Positions 34,889 to 43,617 of a stretch of DNA of 64,000 nt are shown here, piece by piece. Each line of letters begins with the position of its first letter. Position 1 is the stretch's first letter. The position numbers and the translations under genes were made by a program. The DNA lies in contig NZ_JAIWPE010000025.1 in the NCBI RefSeq assembly GCF_021028955.1, forward strand, positions 1 to 64,000, given 5' to 3'. The notes beneath the pieces were generated by a model. It had not been told where the DNA came from, searched no databases, and was given only the letters and a program-made list of their open reading frames with translations. The DNA is from Salipaludibacillus sp. CUR1. GTDB taxonomy: Bacteria; Bacillota; Bacilli; Bacillales; Salisediminibacteriaceae.

Positions 34889-36151
34889 TTAAATCAGCAA
34901 ATTAAACAAATTCTGATCCTTATTTATTTCAATATAAGAAAAACCGTTCTTTTCCATCCGCTCAGTGAGGGAATAATAGTCCTCTTTATTTTTCAGCTCT
35001 ATCCCCACAAGGACAGGCCCTTTATCCCTGTTATTTTTCTTTGTATATTCAAACCGGGTAATATCATCCGTTTCCCCGAGCACTTCAGCCATAAACTGGC
35101 GCAGGGCCCCGGCCCGCTGCGGAAAGTTAACGATAAAATAGTGTTTAAAGCCGTCATAAATTAACGACCTTTCTTTAATTTCCTGCATCCTGTCGATATC
35201 ATTATTTCCACCGCTCACAATGCAGACGACTGTTTTTCCTTTAATCTCTTCCCGGTAGTTATCCAGTGCAGAAACAGGGAGCGCGCCGGCAGGTTCAGAG
35301 ACTATCGCGTTTTCATTATACAGGTTAAGCATGGTTGAACATACTTTGCCTTCAGGGATGACAGTTATGTCATCAATCACATCTTTTGCCACTTCAAAAG
35401 TAATGTCGCCCACTTTTTTGACTGCAGCTCCGTCAACAAATTTATCAATTTTATCAAGGGAAACGACTTCCCCTTGATCTAACGACGCTTTCATCCCAGG
35501 GGCTCCCTCAGGCTCTACCCCGATTACTTTTGTTTTGGAACTGATATTTTTAATATAAGAGCCGACACCGGAAATGAGCCCTCCGCCGCCAACACTCATA
35601 AAAATATGCGAGATCGGCTCATCAATCGCTTCAAGAATTTCCATGCCGACTGTTCCCTGGCCTGCAATTGTCCGCAGATCATCGAAGGGGTGAATAAACG
35701 TCATCTCATTGATTTCGCAGTATGCCATCGCTTCTTTAAAGGAATCATCAAATGTGTCACCTGTGAGAACGACCTCTACAAATGGCTCTCCGAAAAATTT
35801 AACACGAGAGACTTTCTGCCGGGGGGTTGTGCTCGGCATAAAAATCCTTCCCCTCACACCGAGTGCTTTGCATGAGTAGGCCACCCCCTGTGCATGATTA
35901 CCTGCGCTGGCGCACACAACGCCGTTTTGAAGCTCTTTTTCCGATAAGCTTTGCATCAAGTTGTAGGCTCCGCGCAGTTTAAATGAGCGCACCACCTGAA
36001 GATCTTCGCGCTTCAAGTACACATTCGCTTCATATTTTTCAGAAAGGATCGGATCCTTTTGCAACGGAGTGTTCACCACAATGTCCTTTAACACCTGATG
36101 AGCAATTAAAATATCTTTTACCTGTACGGTCTGTTTCATTGTTTTCTCCAT
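34889..36151 (-). CDS. ilvA: Threonine ammonia-lyase (threonine dehydratase), biosynthetic
   Basis: About 420 aa. Converts threonine to 2-oxobutyrate, the first step of isoleucine synthesis. PLP lysine in RSFKLRG (Lys58), phosphate-binding loop SVGGGGLISG, and one C-terminal ACT-like regulatory domain (YFIVNFPQRAGALRQFMAEVL) as in the B. subtilis short form. Start: ATG at 36151 has GAAAGGG eight bases upstream; ATGs at 36157 and 36139 are alternatives. It is transcribed alone, not within an ilv-leu operon. Confidence 0.93.
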   Translation of the reverse strand: MEKTMKQTVQVKDILIAHQVLKDIVVNTPLQKDPILSEKYEANVYLKREDLQVVRSFKLRGAYNLMQSLSEKELQNGVVCASAGNHAQGVAYSCKALGVRGRIFMPSTTPRQKVSRVKFFGEPFVEVVLTGDTFDDSFKEAMAYCEINEMTFIHPFDDLRTIAGQGTVGMEILEAIDEPISHIFMSVGGGGLISGVGSYIKNISSKTKVIGVEPEGAPGMKASLDQGEVVSLDKIDKFVDGAAVKKVGDITFEVAKDVIDDITVIPEGKVCSTMLNLYNENAIVSEPAGALPVSALDNYREEIKGKTVVCIVSGGNNDIDRMQEIKERSLIYDGFKHYFIVNFPQRAGALRQFMAEVLGETDDITRFEYTKKNNRDKGPVLVGIELKNKEDYYSLTERMEKNGFSYIEINKDQNLFNLLI

Positions 36152-36246
36152 CTCCATAACCCTTTCTACGTTCAGAATATTAAAACTAATCGTAACATAA
36201 TCTGACGGAAGAGAAAACAACGATTTTCAATAGGGTTCAAAATGGT

Positions 36247-37398
36247 TTAATAATGCCTGTCCGTTAAGGCCGGAAATAGTTTATTTTTCCCGCTATGCTC
36301 GATGTGAACATTTACCTGAACTTCTCTCAGACTCTCTTTTGTGAGCTCAAGAGCACCATCTGTCGTGTGTTCATGCCACTCGTGGGGATTTTCTTTATAA
36401 AGTTCATTATTAAGCTGATAAACATCCCCTTCTATTTCCAAAGCTTTTTCATAGGTGAGGCGGATTTCTTTTTCAATGACTTTAGCCGCTTCAGAATTGA
36501 TAAAATCTTCTGAAACCTCCTGGTCAAGTTCAATTACCCCGCCGCCTGCATCCACCTCAATTTCGAAAAAAATATCTTCATTTTCTACGTGAGAGGTAAT
36601 GCTATAATCAGGTTCTTTCATCATGATAACAGCAGCCGGTTTATCGTCTTTTGTGACAATGACAGGCGTGCGCTGTGTATTAGGCTGAACCCACCGCAGC
36701 CCAACCATATCCAGATTTTCGAGAGTGCCCCGGTAATCTTCCCCGTATATTACTGTCGTTCCTGCCAGATGCAACGACCTTTTACTTGCATTCTCTGTCG
36801 TCCATCGTTCCGAAATATCTAAACTGGGAATATTTGCGGATTTACCCGGTTCATTTAAATCTGCTATAAAACGGTGTTTACGAAGCGGTTCAACATAGGA
36901 ACTCTGCTCGTAACTGTCCATCGGATCACCTAGCGTCCCAAGTATAGGCGAAGCATCAAGAAATGGATAAACTTCCAAAACCGGTGATACATCACCTATT
37001 GTGGAAAATATCCACGGGGTATGCCGGATTTCGCTAAATCTCAGAAAATCATCAAGCAGTTCATTAAGTCCGTTTTCCAGCGCGTCTTCTGAAAAAACGA
37101 CCGCAGCCATATGCCCCCAAAAAAGTCTTTGAGGAGTGGACTTGTATAAATCATGAATGGCTGTGACAGGGGTTCTTCCTCTTCCTATACCGACAATGGT
37201 ATCTGCTTCTTCTTCTGTCTGTTCCATTTCTTTAGCGATAGTCGAAAAGTTCAGGATTTGCAGATAAATAATAAATTCGCCGTCCTCGTAATCCAATCCC
37301 GCCGCGTGAACATAGTACATCCTTTCAAGCTCATTAGCATTCAGGCAGCCTGTGAGCAAAAGGATGAAAAGAAAAAAACTCATACAGATTTTTTTCAT
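36247..37398 (-). CDS. Ger(x)C family spore germination lipoprotein
   Basis: 383 aa. Lipoprotein signal with lipobox LLTGC (Cys18). The body shows the GerC pattern: N-terminal RMYYVHAAGLDYEDG and ATVVFSEDA-like HMAAVVFSEDA, and C-terminal EIRLTYEKALEIEGDVYQL. It is the C subunit of a GerA-type nutrient receptor in the inner spore membrane. Last gene of the operon, 10 bp after the A subunit gene. Confidence 0.88.
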   Translation of the reverse strand: MKKICMSFFLFILLLTGCLNANELERMYYVHAAGLDYEDGEFIIYLQILNFSTIAKEMEQTEEEADTIVGIGRGRTPVTAIHDLYKSTPQRLFWGHMAAVVFSEDALENGLNELLDDFLRFSEIRHTPWIFSTIGDVSPVLEVYPFLDASPILGTLGDPMDSYEQSSYVEPLRKHRFIADLNEPGKSANIPSLDISERWTTENASKRSLHLAGTTVIYGEDYRGTLENLDMVGLRWVQPNTQRTPVIVTKDDKPAAVIMMKEPDYSITSHVENEDIFFEIEVDAGGGVIELDQEVSEDFINSEAAKVIEKEIRLTYEKALEIEGDVYQLNNELYKENPHEWHEHTTDGALELTKESLREVQVNVHIEHSGKNKLFPALTDRHY

Positions 37399-37408
37399 AT
37401 CTTTCAGC

Positions 37409-38941
37409 TCATTTCCTTGTATTATCTCTCGTATTCAAAAAGTCCGGCCGGAAGTCTTTATCTTTCCAGGAAGACCTGAATACATTATCGAGTACATCCC
37501 TGAAGGAACTGACAGGAGATAACGGGGATAAATATGGAATACCGTAAGACCGCACATTTGCAATATAATACAGGATAAAAAACGCTGCGAGCAGGAAACC
37601 GAATATTCCAAGAAGAGAAGAGATAATAACCACCCCTATCCTTAGCAAACTGAACATACCGATTAAAGACTGATTGACTAAAGTAAAGGTCGCTACAAGC
37701 GATGTGGCGATCACGACGACAATCCCCGGATTGGTCAACCCCGCCCTGATGGCGGCATCCCCGATGATCAGCCCTCCCACTACTGTCAGCGTCTGGCCGA
37801 TTGCAAGTGGCAGCCTGGCCCCTGCTTCTCTGAATAACTCGAATAACCCGAGCATTACCAGCGCTTCGATAGCGGTAGGAAGCGGGACCCCCCGTCTCCC
37901 GGCGGCCAGCGTGGCCAATAAAAGAACCGGAATTTGATCCTGATGGTAAGTCGTCACAGCCACCCAGAATCCGGGAAGGAAAATAGCAAGAGAAAGGCCG
38001 AGTACTCGAAGAAACCGTTCAAAACTGTTAAACAAAGGAAAAATTTCTGCATCTTCAGAACTTTTGAGCAGCAAGAAAATATTGACAGGCCCGACCAGGA
38101 CGACGGGGCTGCCGTCTATCAAAAGAGTAAAACGGCCTCTTAAAAGGGCATTGGCAATAAAATCCGGCCTGCCCGTATATTCAAGACTTGGAAATAAATT
38201 CATTTTATTTGATCTGAGCATCTCTGCAAGCTGATTGGCGTTCAGCAAGCCGTCCACTTTAAGCTTTTGAAGCCTTGCTTTCACGTCTGCAAGAATTCCA
38301 GGATTAATAATATCTTCCACATACATAAGAGCGACATTGGTGTTCGTTCTCTCGCCTACTATATATTCTTCATATTTTAATGAGTCTGACGGAAATCGTT
38401 TCCGGATAAGCCCCGCATTAACTTTTATATTTTCTACAAACCCGTCTCTCGGTCCTAACACCGAGACCTCCGTATTTGTTTCTTCGGGATCCCGCCCCGG
38501 TATTTTCGAAATATCAATAGACATTGTTAACCCCGCGCCGGTAAAATAAAGGAGCAGATTACCCCGGAATACTTTCAGCGCCAAGTCTTTTTTCATTGTA
38601 ATTTCCTGTATGGAAGAAAGTCTTAAATTTTCAATTAAATCCTCTTTATCCCAGTCGTCAGCGGATCTGAAATATTGATCCAGCCTCGGCACCACTTCAT
38701 CATTAATCAATTGAGTCTCTATAAGACCTTCAGAAAAAAATAATAAAACAGTTTCTCTACGCCCATTATTTAAAGTAAATTTCATTTGCTGGCTATTAAT
38801 GTCACTGCAGTTCCGGAAAGTTTCTTTAATTGTCTCTCCGGTAATGAGCTCCTCAGGTTCAGTCTCGCTGTCCCCTTCACTGGATGGCTGCTGGCTAAGT
38901 TTATGCTGGTCTTTTTTTAATATCCAGTTAAGCAGATTCAT
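37409..38941 (-). CDS. GerA family spore germination protein (A subunit)
   Basis: 510 aa. Hydrophilic N-terminal domain (about 1-270) followed by about five transmembrane helices, with family motifs RDGFVENIKVN, LIRKRFPSDSL and RRGVPLPTAIEALVML. A subunits assemble with B and C into a nutrient-gated ion channel that triggers germination. The ATG at 38941 follows GGGAGG and overlaps the last 14 bp of the B-subunit gene. Confidence 0.92.
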   Translation of the reverse strand: MNLLNWILKKDQHKLSQQPSSEGDSETEPEELITGETIKETFRNCSDINSQQMKFTLNNGRRETVLLFFSEGLIETQLINDEVVPRLDQYFRSADDWDKEDLIENLRLSSIQEITMKKDLALKVFRGNLLLYFTGAGLTMSIDISKIPGRDPEETNTEVSVLGPRDGFVENIKVNAGLIRKRFPSDSLKYEEYIVGERTNTNVALMYVEDIINPGILADVKARLQKLKVDGLLNANQLAEMLRSNKMNLFPSLEYTGRPDFIANALLRGRFTLLIDGSPVVLVGPVNIFLLLKSSEDAEIFPLFNSFERFLRVLGLSLAIFLPGFWVAVTTYHQDQIPVLLLATLAAGRRGVPLPTAIEALVMLGLFELFREAGARLPLAIGQTLTVVGGLIIGDAAIRAGLTNPGIVVVIATSLVATFTLVNQSLIGMFSLLRIGVVIISSLLGIFGFLLAAFFILYYIANVRSYGIPYLSPLSPVSSFRDVLDNVFRSSWKDKDFRPDFLNTRDNTRK

Positions 38942-40028
38942 GAGCTGCGCCTCCCTTTTTTTGCTCCGGCAGAAATGAAATGACAAACAATAGTACCGTT
39001 AATAGCACGAAATAAATGAGGCTCCCCGGAAAAAAAATACTTTTTACAATTAATAAATATTGCATATCACTTTCCGGGAGCTCGGAAAGAACGATAATCA
39101 AACCGTAAAGAACCGTAAGCGTCATTACTTTTAATTTCAGCCTTTTAACAGGCAAAACCTGAGTAACTAAATACATGAGAAAAGAGACTCTTATAAATGT
39201 TCCGGAAACCCACTGGTAAATAGCAAGAAAATCCACATTCTCGATAAATCGTCCTAAAGTAATAAGCGCCCACTGTTCGTAAGCCGGAAAGCGAAGCCGG
39301 GCCGCCTCATCTGTTCCGAATTCGGCAATTCCAGCTATGTACGGACCAATTGTAAGGAAGCCGAGAAACATCGTGAGAAGCAGCAGATGCCAGTATTTCA
39401 GGCGGTTTTTTATTTGGTGCTGAACAAACAGAACAACGACCAGTTCACCAAACCCGGAACTTGGGAACACCATCCCCTGGATTACGCGGGGAAAACCGAA
39501 CTCAAGCACTGGGCGCATTAACGAATAGTCCTTATTTGGAATATTTGCCAACGCTACAAACAGCCCTAAAAAAATAATAACGGGTAAAAGAACGCCGGTA
39601 ATTAAAGCGATCGTTCTCAAACTGCTTAAGCTGGTAAGGAGACAAAGTAAAGCGATTGAACCGACTATGACCCATGCCGGAGTTAAGGGGAGATAAGTAA
39701 TTCTTGTCCATTGACCAACTTCAATAAGGGTAACAGCGGAAAGAAAAACAAGAACGACTGTAATAGAGATGCCAAATAGGATTGAAACAGTTTTCCCGAC
39801 CCGTTCTTCCAGCCAGTCATTTAAAGATTTTCCGTTCATAGTATGCATGACACGCCAAATTAGCAGAAGCCAGAAGGCATGAACCCCAACGGAGAACAAA
39901 ACGGAAATCCATCCATCTCTTCCGGCTGTCTCATAAAGAGGAGGAAGAACGGTCACATGGGTTCTTAAACCCGCTCCCGCAATCAGAATTAAAATTAAAT
40001 AAAACCGAGTTATTTTGTCATGACCCAA
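38928..40028 (-). CDS. GerAB family endospore germination permease (B subunit)
   Basis: 366 aa with about ten transmembrane helices, an APC-superfamily-like nutrient-binding subunit. The start is TTG at 40028 with AAGGAGG eight bases upstream. It is the first gene of the B-A-C operon; B. subtilis gerA and gerB have the order A-B-C. The effector (amino acid, sugar or ion) cannot be predicted. A forespore SigG promoter is expected upstream, but I could not identify a convincing one. Confidence 0.88.
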   Translation of the reverse strand: MGHDKITRFYLILILIAGAGLRTHVTVLPPLYETAGRDGWISVLFSVGVHAFWLLLIWRVMHTMNGKSLNDWLEERVGKTVSILFGISITVVLVFLSAVTLIEVGQWTRITYLPLTPAWVIVGSIALLCLLTSLSSLRTIALITGVLLPVIIFLGLFVALANIPNKDYSLMRPVLEFGFPRVIQGMVFPSSGFGELVVVLFVQHQIKNRLKYWHLLLLTMFLGFLTIGPYIAGIAEFGTDEAARLRFPAYEQWALITLGRFIENVDFLAIYQWVSGTFIRVSFLMYLVTQVLPVKRLKLKVMTLTVLYGLIIVLSELPESDMQYLLIVKSIFFPGSLIYFVLLTVLLFVISFLPEQKKGGAAHESA

Positions 40029-40175
40029 TTATGCCGCCTCCTTTCAACTCACTTAACTGGTATTCTTGCCTGCAAAGGGGAAAATTATCAAAAATTATCA
40101 ATTAAGCTTTTCAGGTGATTCTTTCTCGGGTATGCTGACGTTACAGATAAAATAATTGATCCGGAGGATTGGCAT

Positions 40176-40832
40176 ATGACAAAATGGGCTTTTATATCAG
40201 ACTTTGACGGCACAATTTCTAAAAAAGACTTTTACTGGGTTATTATTGAGAAGTATTATCCGGAAGGAAAGGATCTTTTCCGGCGCTGGAAAGACGGGGA
40301 ATTGAAAGATATCGAGTTTCTTTCAAAAGTGTTCTCTTCGATTCATCAGGACGAAGAACAGACGCTCAAAGACATTCACGAGATTCCTATTGACGAACAT
40401 GCGGTGCCTTTTATTAATAAAGTCCAGGAAAACGGTGCGGACTTTTATATTTTAAGCGCCGGGACGGACTTTTATATAAATGAGATTCTTTCAAAGTACG
40501 GAGTGGCTGACGTCCGCGTATTTTCGAATAAAGGCTATTTTAAAGAAAAAAATGTGTTTATGGATATTGATCCTGAAGAGTGGCATTATTCTAAGCGTTA
40601 TGGTATCGATAAATCAATCGTGCTGAGGCGGATTAAGGAAAATTATGATTTTGTGTTTTACTACGGGGACAGCGAGCCGGATTCCCATCCCGCTGAATTT
40701 GCAGACATCACTTTTGCAAAAGATGTGCTTATAAGCATATTAAGAGAAAAAAATATCCCTTGTATTCCTGTGAGGGATTTCAAAGATGTTGAGCGGTATT
40801 TGAAGGAAGAGGGCTGGTTAACCGATGGCTAA
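40176..40832 (+). CDS. MtnX-like HAD-IB phosphatase
   Basis: 218 aa. Motif I SDFDGTIS (nucleophile Asp9, acid/base Asp11), ILSAGTDFY as motif II, and YYGDSEPDSHPAEFAD as the metal-binding motif, all matching MtnX-like phosphoserine phosphatase relatives. The substrate is unknown. No methionine-salvage genes are present; instead the gene overlaps a glycerol-1-phosphate dehydrogenase gene by 8 bp, so a glycerol-phosphate or related sugar-alcohol phosphate is a reasonable guess. GGAGGA precedes the ATG. Confidence 0.82.
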   Translation: MTKWAFISDFDGTISKKDFYWVIIEKYYPEGKDLFRRWKDGELKDIEFLSKVFSSIHQDEEQTLKDIHEIPIDEHAVPFINKVQENGADFYILSAGTDFYINEILSKYGVADVRVFSNKGYFKEKNVFMDIDPEEWHYSKRYGIDKSIVLRRIKENYDFVFYYGDSEPDSHPAEFADITFAKDVLISILREKNIPCIPVRDFKDVERYLKEEGWLTDG

Positions 40833-41883
40833 ACAAGGTATGAGCATTCCAATTCCAGATATTTTGGAAATCGATCATGGCGTCCTGGTTAATCTTGAAA
40901 CGATTTTAGTAAAACATGGCTTTCGCAAAGTCGCCATTTTATTTGATGAGTACAGCTCAAAACATTATGAACGGTCAATCATCGGTTCCCTGACGGATAT
41001 TCATGCCGACGCGTTTACGTTTGATCTGTCGTCTGATATTCATAATCTGATTACCCGCGCCTTCGAGATGGAAAGATACGATGCTGTGCTTGCCATGGGT
41101 GGCGGTTCCATCATTGATTTTGGGAAATATATCGCTTTTTCAAGACGCAGCCCGTTTATCAGCATCCCTCTTTCTCCTTCTAATGACGGCTTTGCGAGCA
41201 GCAACTGCTCGCTCGAAGTAAACGGTAAAAAAACGACCGTTCCGGCCCAGGTGCCGTTTGGAATTATTGCGGATTTAACTGTTATAGAAAGTGCTCCGGA
41301 ACCCTTTATTCTGGCAGGAACCGGGGATTTAATGTCCAACATTACTGCCCTCTATGACTGGGGATTTGAAGAAGCACACGGGTACAGTCAGGTCAATGCG
41401 TTTTCAGCGATGCTGAGCAAAAAAGCGGTTAACAGCTTTATACGGACGCCGATGACCGATTTAAAGCAGCCGGTCTTTCTAAAGGAACTGGTCAGTTCGT
41501 TGACGATGGGCGGCGTATCAACTGTCATCAGCGGTAACAGTGCGCCAATAAGCGGAGCCGAGCATATGATCTCCCACGCGCTCGATAAAACATCGCGAGA
41601 CCCGCAGATGCACGGTCTGCAGGTCGGCGTATGCACTTATTTAATGGCTCTTGTCCATGACCACCGGGTGGAAAGAATGGTTAAAGTTTTCAGCCGGACT
41701 GGTTTTTTCGACTACGTTAAACAACTTCCTTTCAGCAGGAAGGAATTTAGGAAGGCGATTGAAATGGCTCCGTCTATCAAACCGAAGCGTTATACTTACC
41801 TTCATGAAAAGAAATACCGCGATAAAGCTTGTGACTTGCTTGAAACCGATCAGTTGCTGAAAGAAATCATAAAAAACCCGTGA
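40825..41883 (+). CDS. sn-Glycerol-1-phosphate dehydrogenase (AraM-like)
   Basis: 352 aa of the iron-containing alcohol dehydrogenase superfamily, G1PDH branch. NAD(P)-binding GGGSIIDFGKYIA; SPSNDGFASSNCSL as in archaeal G1PDH and AraM; metal ligands Asp168 (GTGDLMSN), His247 (GAEHMIS) and His263 (QMHGLQVG). Reduces dihydroxyacetone phosphate to sn-glycerol-1-phosphate. Start overlaps the phosphatase gene, so the two are translationally coupled. A different polyol or sugar phosphate substrate cannot be excluded. Confidence 0.82.
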   Translation: MAKQGMSIPIPDILEIDHGVLVNLETILVKHGFRKVAILFDEYSSKHYERSIIGSLTDIHADAFTFDLSSDIHNLITRAFEMERYDAVLAMGGGSIIDFGKYIAFSRRSPFISIPLSPSNDGFASSNCSLEVNGKKTTVPAQVPFGIIADLTVIESAPEPFILAGTGDLMSNITALYDWGFEEAHGYSQVNAFSAMLSKKAVNSFIRTPMTDLKQPVFLKELVSSLTMGGVSTVISGNSAPISGAEHMISHALDKTSRDPQMHGLQVGVCTYLMALVHDHRVERMVKVFSRTGFFDYVKQLPFSRKEFRKAIEMAPSIKPKRYTYLHEKKYRDKACDLLETDQLLKEIIKNP

Positions 41884-41903
41884 TCTCAGGTCACGGGTTT
41901 TAT
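41873..41903. terminator. Bidirectional terminator
   Basis: 11-bp stem AAAACCCGTGA/TCACGGGTTTT. The left arm includes the dehydrogenase stop codon and the right arm abuts the exonuclease stop codon, so it serves both convergent operons. Confidence 0.88.
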
Positions 41904-42628
41904 CGCAGACTGGCCAAGTGGCTGTATACATCTTTCAGGCATGTAAAACCTTGCTCTTCAACTTTCGGGATACACCGCGACCATATATTTGCAGCCATCA
42001 CCGCATCATGTAAGGCATGGTGCCGATTCGCTAAATCGATTCCGTAATGAGTACAGCATTCCTCCAAGGTAGTTAACTTTTCCATGGGCTTGATCAATTT
42101 AGTTAAAAAAGACGTATCAAGTATGCGGTGTTCGAAGCGAGTTTTAAATAAGGACCACATCATATGCTGCATAAACTTTGCTTCATGACCGGCGTGGTGT
42201 GCGACCAGCGTATCTTTTCCGGCGAAATGGAAGAAGGCATGCAGCACTTCTTCAGGAGAAGGGGCCTTACTTAATTCTTTGTGTGAAAGCCGCGTAATCT
42301 TTTGCACCTCCTCTGACGGAGGCTGGTCAGTTTTAATGAGCGAATAAAAGGTTTCATGTTCCAACACGTGAGTACCTCTCACCTTAAGCGCCCCTATGGA
42401 TAAAACGGTATCCCCTTTTTGCGGATAAAACCCGGTAGTTTCTATATCGAAGACAGTGACAGGCAGCTCTGAAAAAGGGATAGACAGATGGTCTTTTTGT
42501 TTAAGAGCTTTTTGCAGCCTCCTAATATAAGCTATTTTGGCCGGGTCTCTCTCGCTCAATCCGTCAGTATACCTGTTTTGTGTCATCATGCCTGACAGCT
42601 GTTTTATCCATGATCCCATAGTATTCAT
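41900..42628 (-). CDS. DEDDh-type 3'-5' exonuclease (DnaQ/PolC epsilon-like)
   Basis: 242 aa. Exo I FDIETTG (Asp61, Glu63), Exo II HHAGHEAKFM, Exo III HHALHDAVMAA (His and Asp): a complete DEDDh site. It degrades DNA or RNA from the 3' end. It is third in the amt operon and its ATG overlaps the stop of the nucleotidyltransferase gene (ATGA). AGAAGG lies eight bases upstream of the start. Confidence 0.88.
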   Translation of the reverse strand: MNTMGSWIKQLSGMMTQNRYTDGLSERDPAKIAYIRRLQKALKQKDHLSIPFSELPVTVFDIETTGFYPQKGDTVLSIGALKVRGTHVLEHETFYSLIKTDQPPSEEVQKITRLSHKELSKAPSPEEVLHAFFHFAGKDTLVAHHAGHEAKFMQHMMWSLFKTRFEHRILDTSFLTKLIKPMEKLTTLEECCTHYGIDLANRHHALHDAVMAANIWSRCIPKVEEQGFTCLKDVYSHLASLR

Positions 42629-43617
42629 TTGCGATGCCTTCTTTTCAACGCTGCTGTTACGTCTTTCATAAAAGCCGTCCCTTCTTTCATCCAGAGTTTT
42701 ATTTCTCTTTTTTCCTCTTTAGAAAGTTCAGTTTGGTCTATTAAATGGATATGGCTGTACCCTTTTGAAAGGTCTGCTTTTCTCATACGGTAATTAAGCA
42801 TTTTTTCGACTAATGGCTGCACAGATTTAAACTGCTGTAAGTGTGCCGGAAGAGATTGCAGGCGTGAAATCGTTGACGTTTCCAGCCGATGTTCTGAAAA
42901 GGCGAGTAACCTGGCACCGTTTACAAAGGGAAAGAGCACAGTTTCTTTAAAATCCAGCAGCCCTTTCTCTTTTCCCGCTTGTGAGGGTAAAATGTTACCG
43001 AGCATCCCCACTCCTTTTTTTATATACTGTACATTATCCGTTAATCTTGTTATTAGACCGGGGTTAGCAGAAAGGCTGTTAAACAAGTGCTGTTTTAACG
43101 CTTTAAGCAGCTCCGGGTCGCCGAAGACCACTCGGGCGTCAAAGAAGATAGATACATGTCTTAAACTATCCCAGTCTTCCTCGTCAAGCCAATCAGAAAT
43201 CTGCCTTTTCCAATCATCTTCAGAACGATTCCACACCGGATTATCCGACATGACTTTCCCTTCACATTTTTCATAGCCGCAAAGCGCTAATCCACGGACA
43301 ATTTCTTCACCTAATTCAAGAAAATAAGACTGATGGTTTCCTGAAGTGCTAAATACGATTCCGTGGTCCTGGTCGCTCAAGTATAACTGTTCGCTCCTTC
43401 CCCCACTGCCCATGACAAAGAAACTAAAGTGAGCAGGGGCTTTTCCCCGCTCACTTTCCTGCCTCTTGACAGCTAGCTTAACGACAGCGCACATAATCTC
43501 ATCATGAAACTCGTTTAACAGCTGATGGCTGAAACGGTATTTAAGAATATTTTCGTCTTTCCAACGCTTAATATCTTTATAGGACGTGACCGAGTCATCG
43601 ATGATGGAAATAGCCAT
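42625..43617 (-). CDS. DUF294 / GlnD-like nucleotidyltransferase-domain protein
   Basis: 330 aa. Nucleotidyltransferase motif GSGGRSEQLYLSDQDHG (Gly-Ser ... Asp82-x-Asp84) as in the N-terminal uridylyltransferase domain of GlnD, followed by a helical DUF294_C domain (DFKETVLFPFVNGARLLAF). The usual CBS and cyclic-nucleotide-binding domains of longer DUF294 proteins are absent. It overlaps the amt stop codon by one base (TAATG) and the exonuclease start by four, so the three genes form a tightly coupled operon. Confidence 0.85.
   Translation of the reverse strand: MAISIIDDSVTSYKDIKRWKDENILKYRFSHQLLNEFHDEIMCAVVKLAVKRQESERGKAPAHFSFFVMGSGGRSEQLYLSDQDHGIVFSTSGNHQSYFLELGEEIVRGLALCGYEKCEGKVMSDNPVWNRSEDDWKRQISDWLDEEDWDSLRHVSIFFDARVVFGDPELLKALKQHLFNSLSANPGLITRLTDNVQYIKKGVGMLGNILPSQAGKEKGLLDFKETVLFPFVNGARLLAFSEHRLETSTISRLQSLPAHLQQFKSVQPLVEKMLNYRMRKADLSKGYSHIHLIDQTELSKEEKREIKLWMKEGTAFMKDVTAALKRRHRK

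Noticed and set aside
40029-40175. Search for a SigG promoter upstream of the germination operon.
   Set aside because: No pair of boxes with acceptable sequence and spacing could be found by eye.
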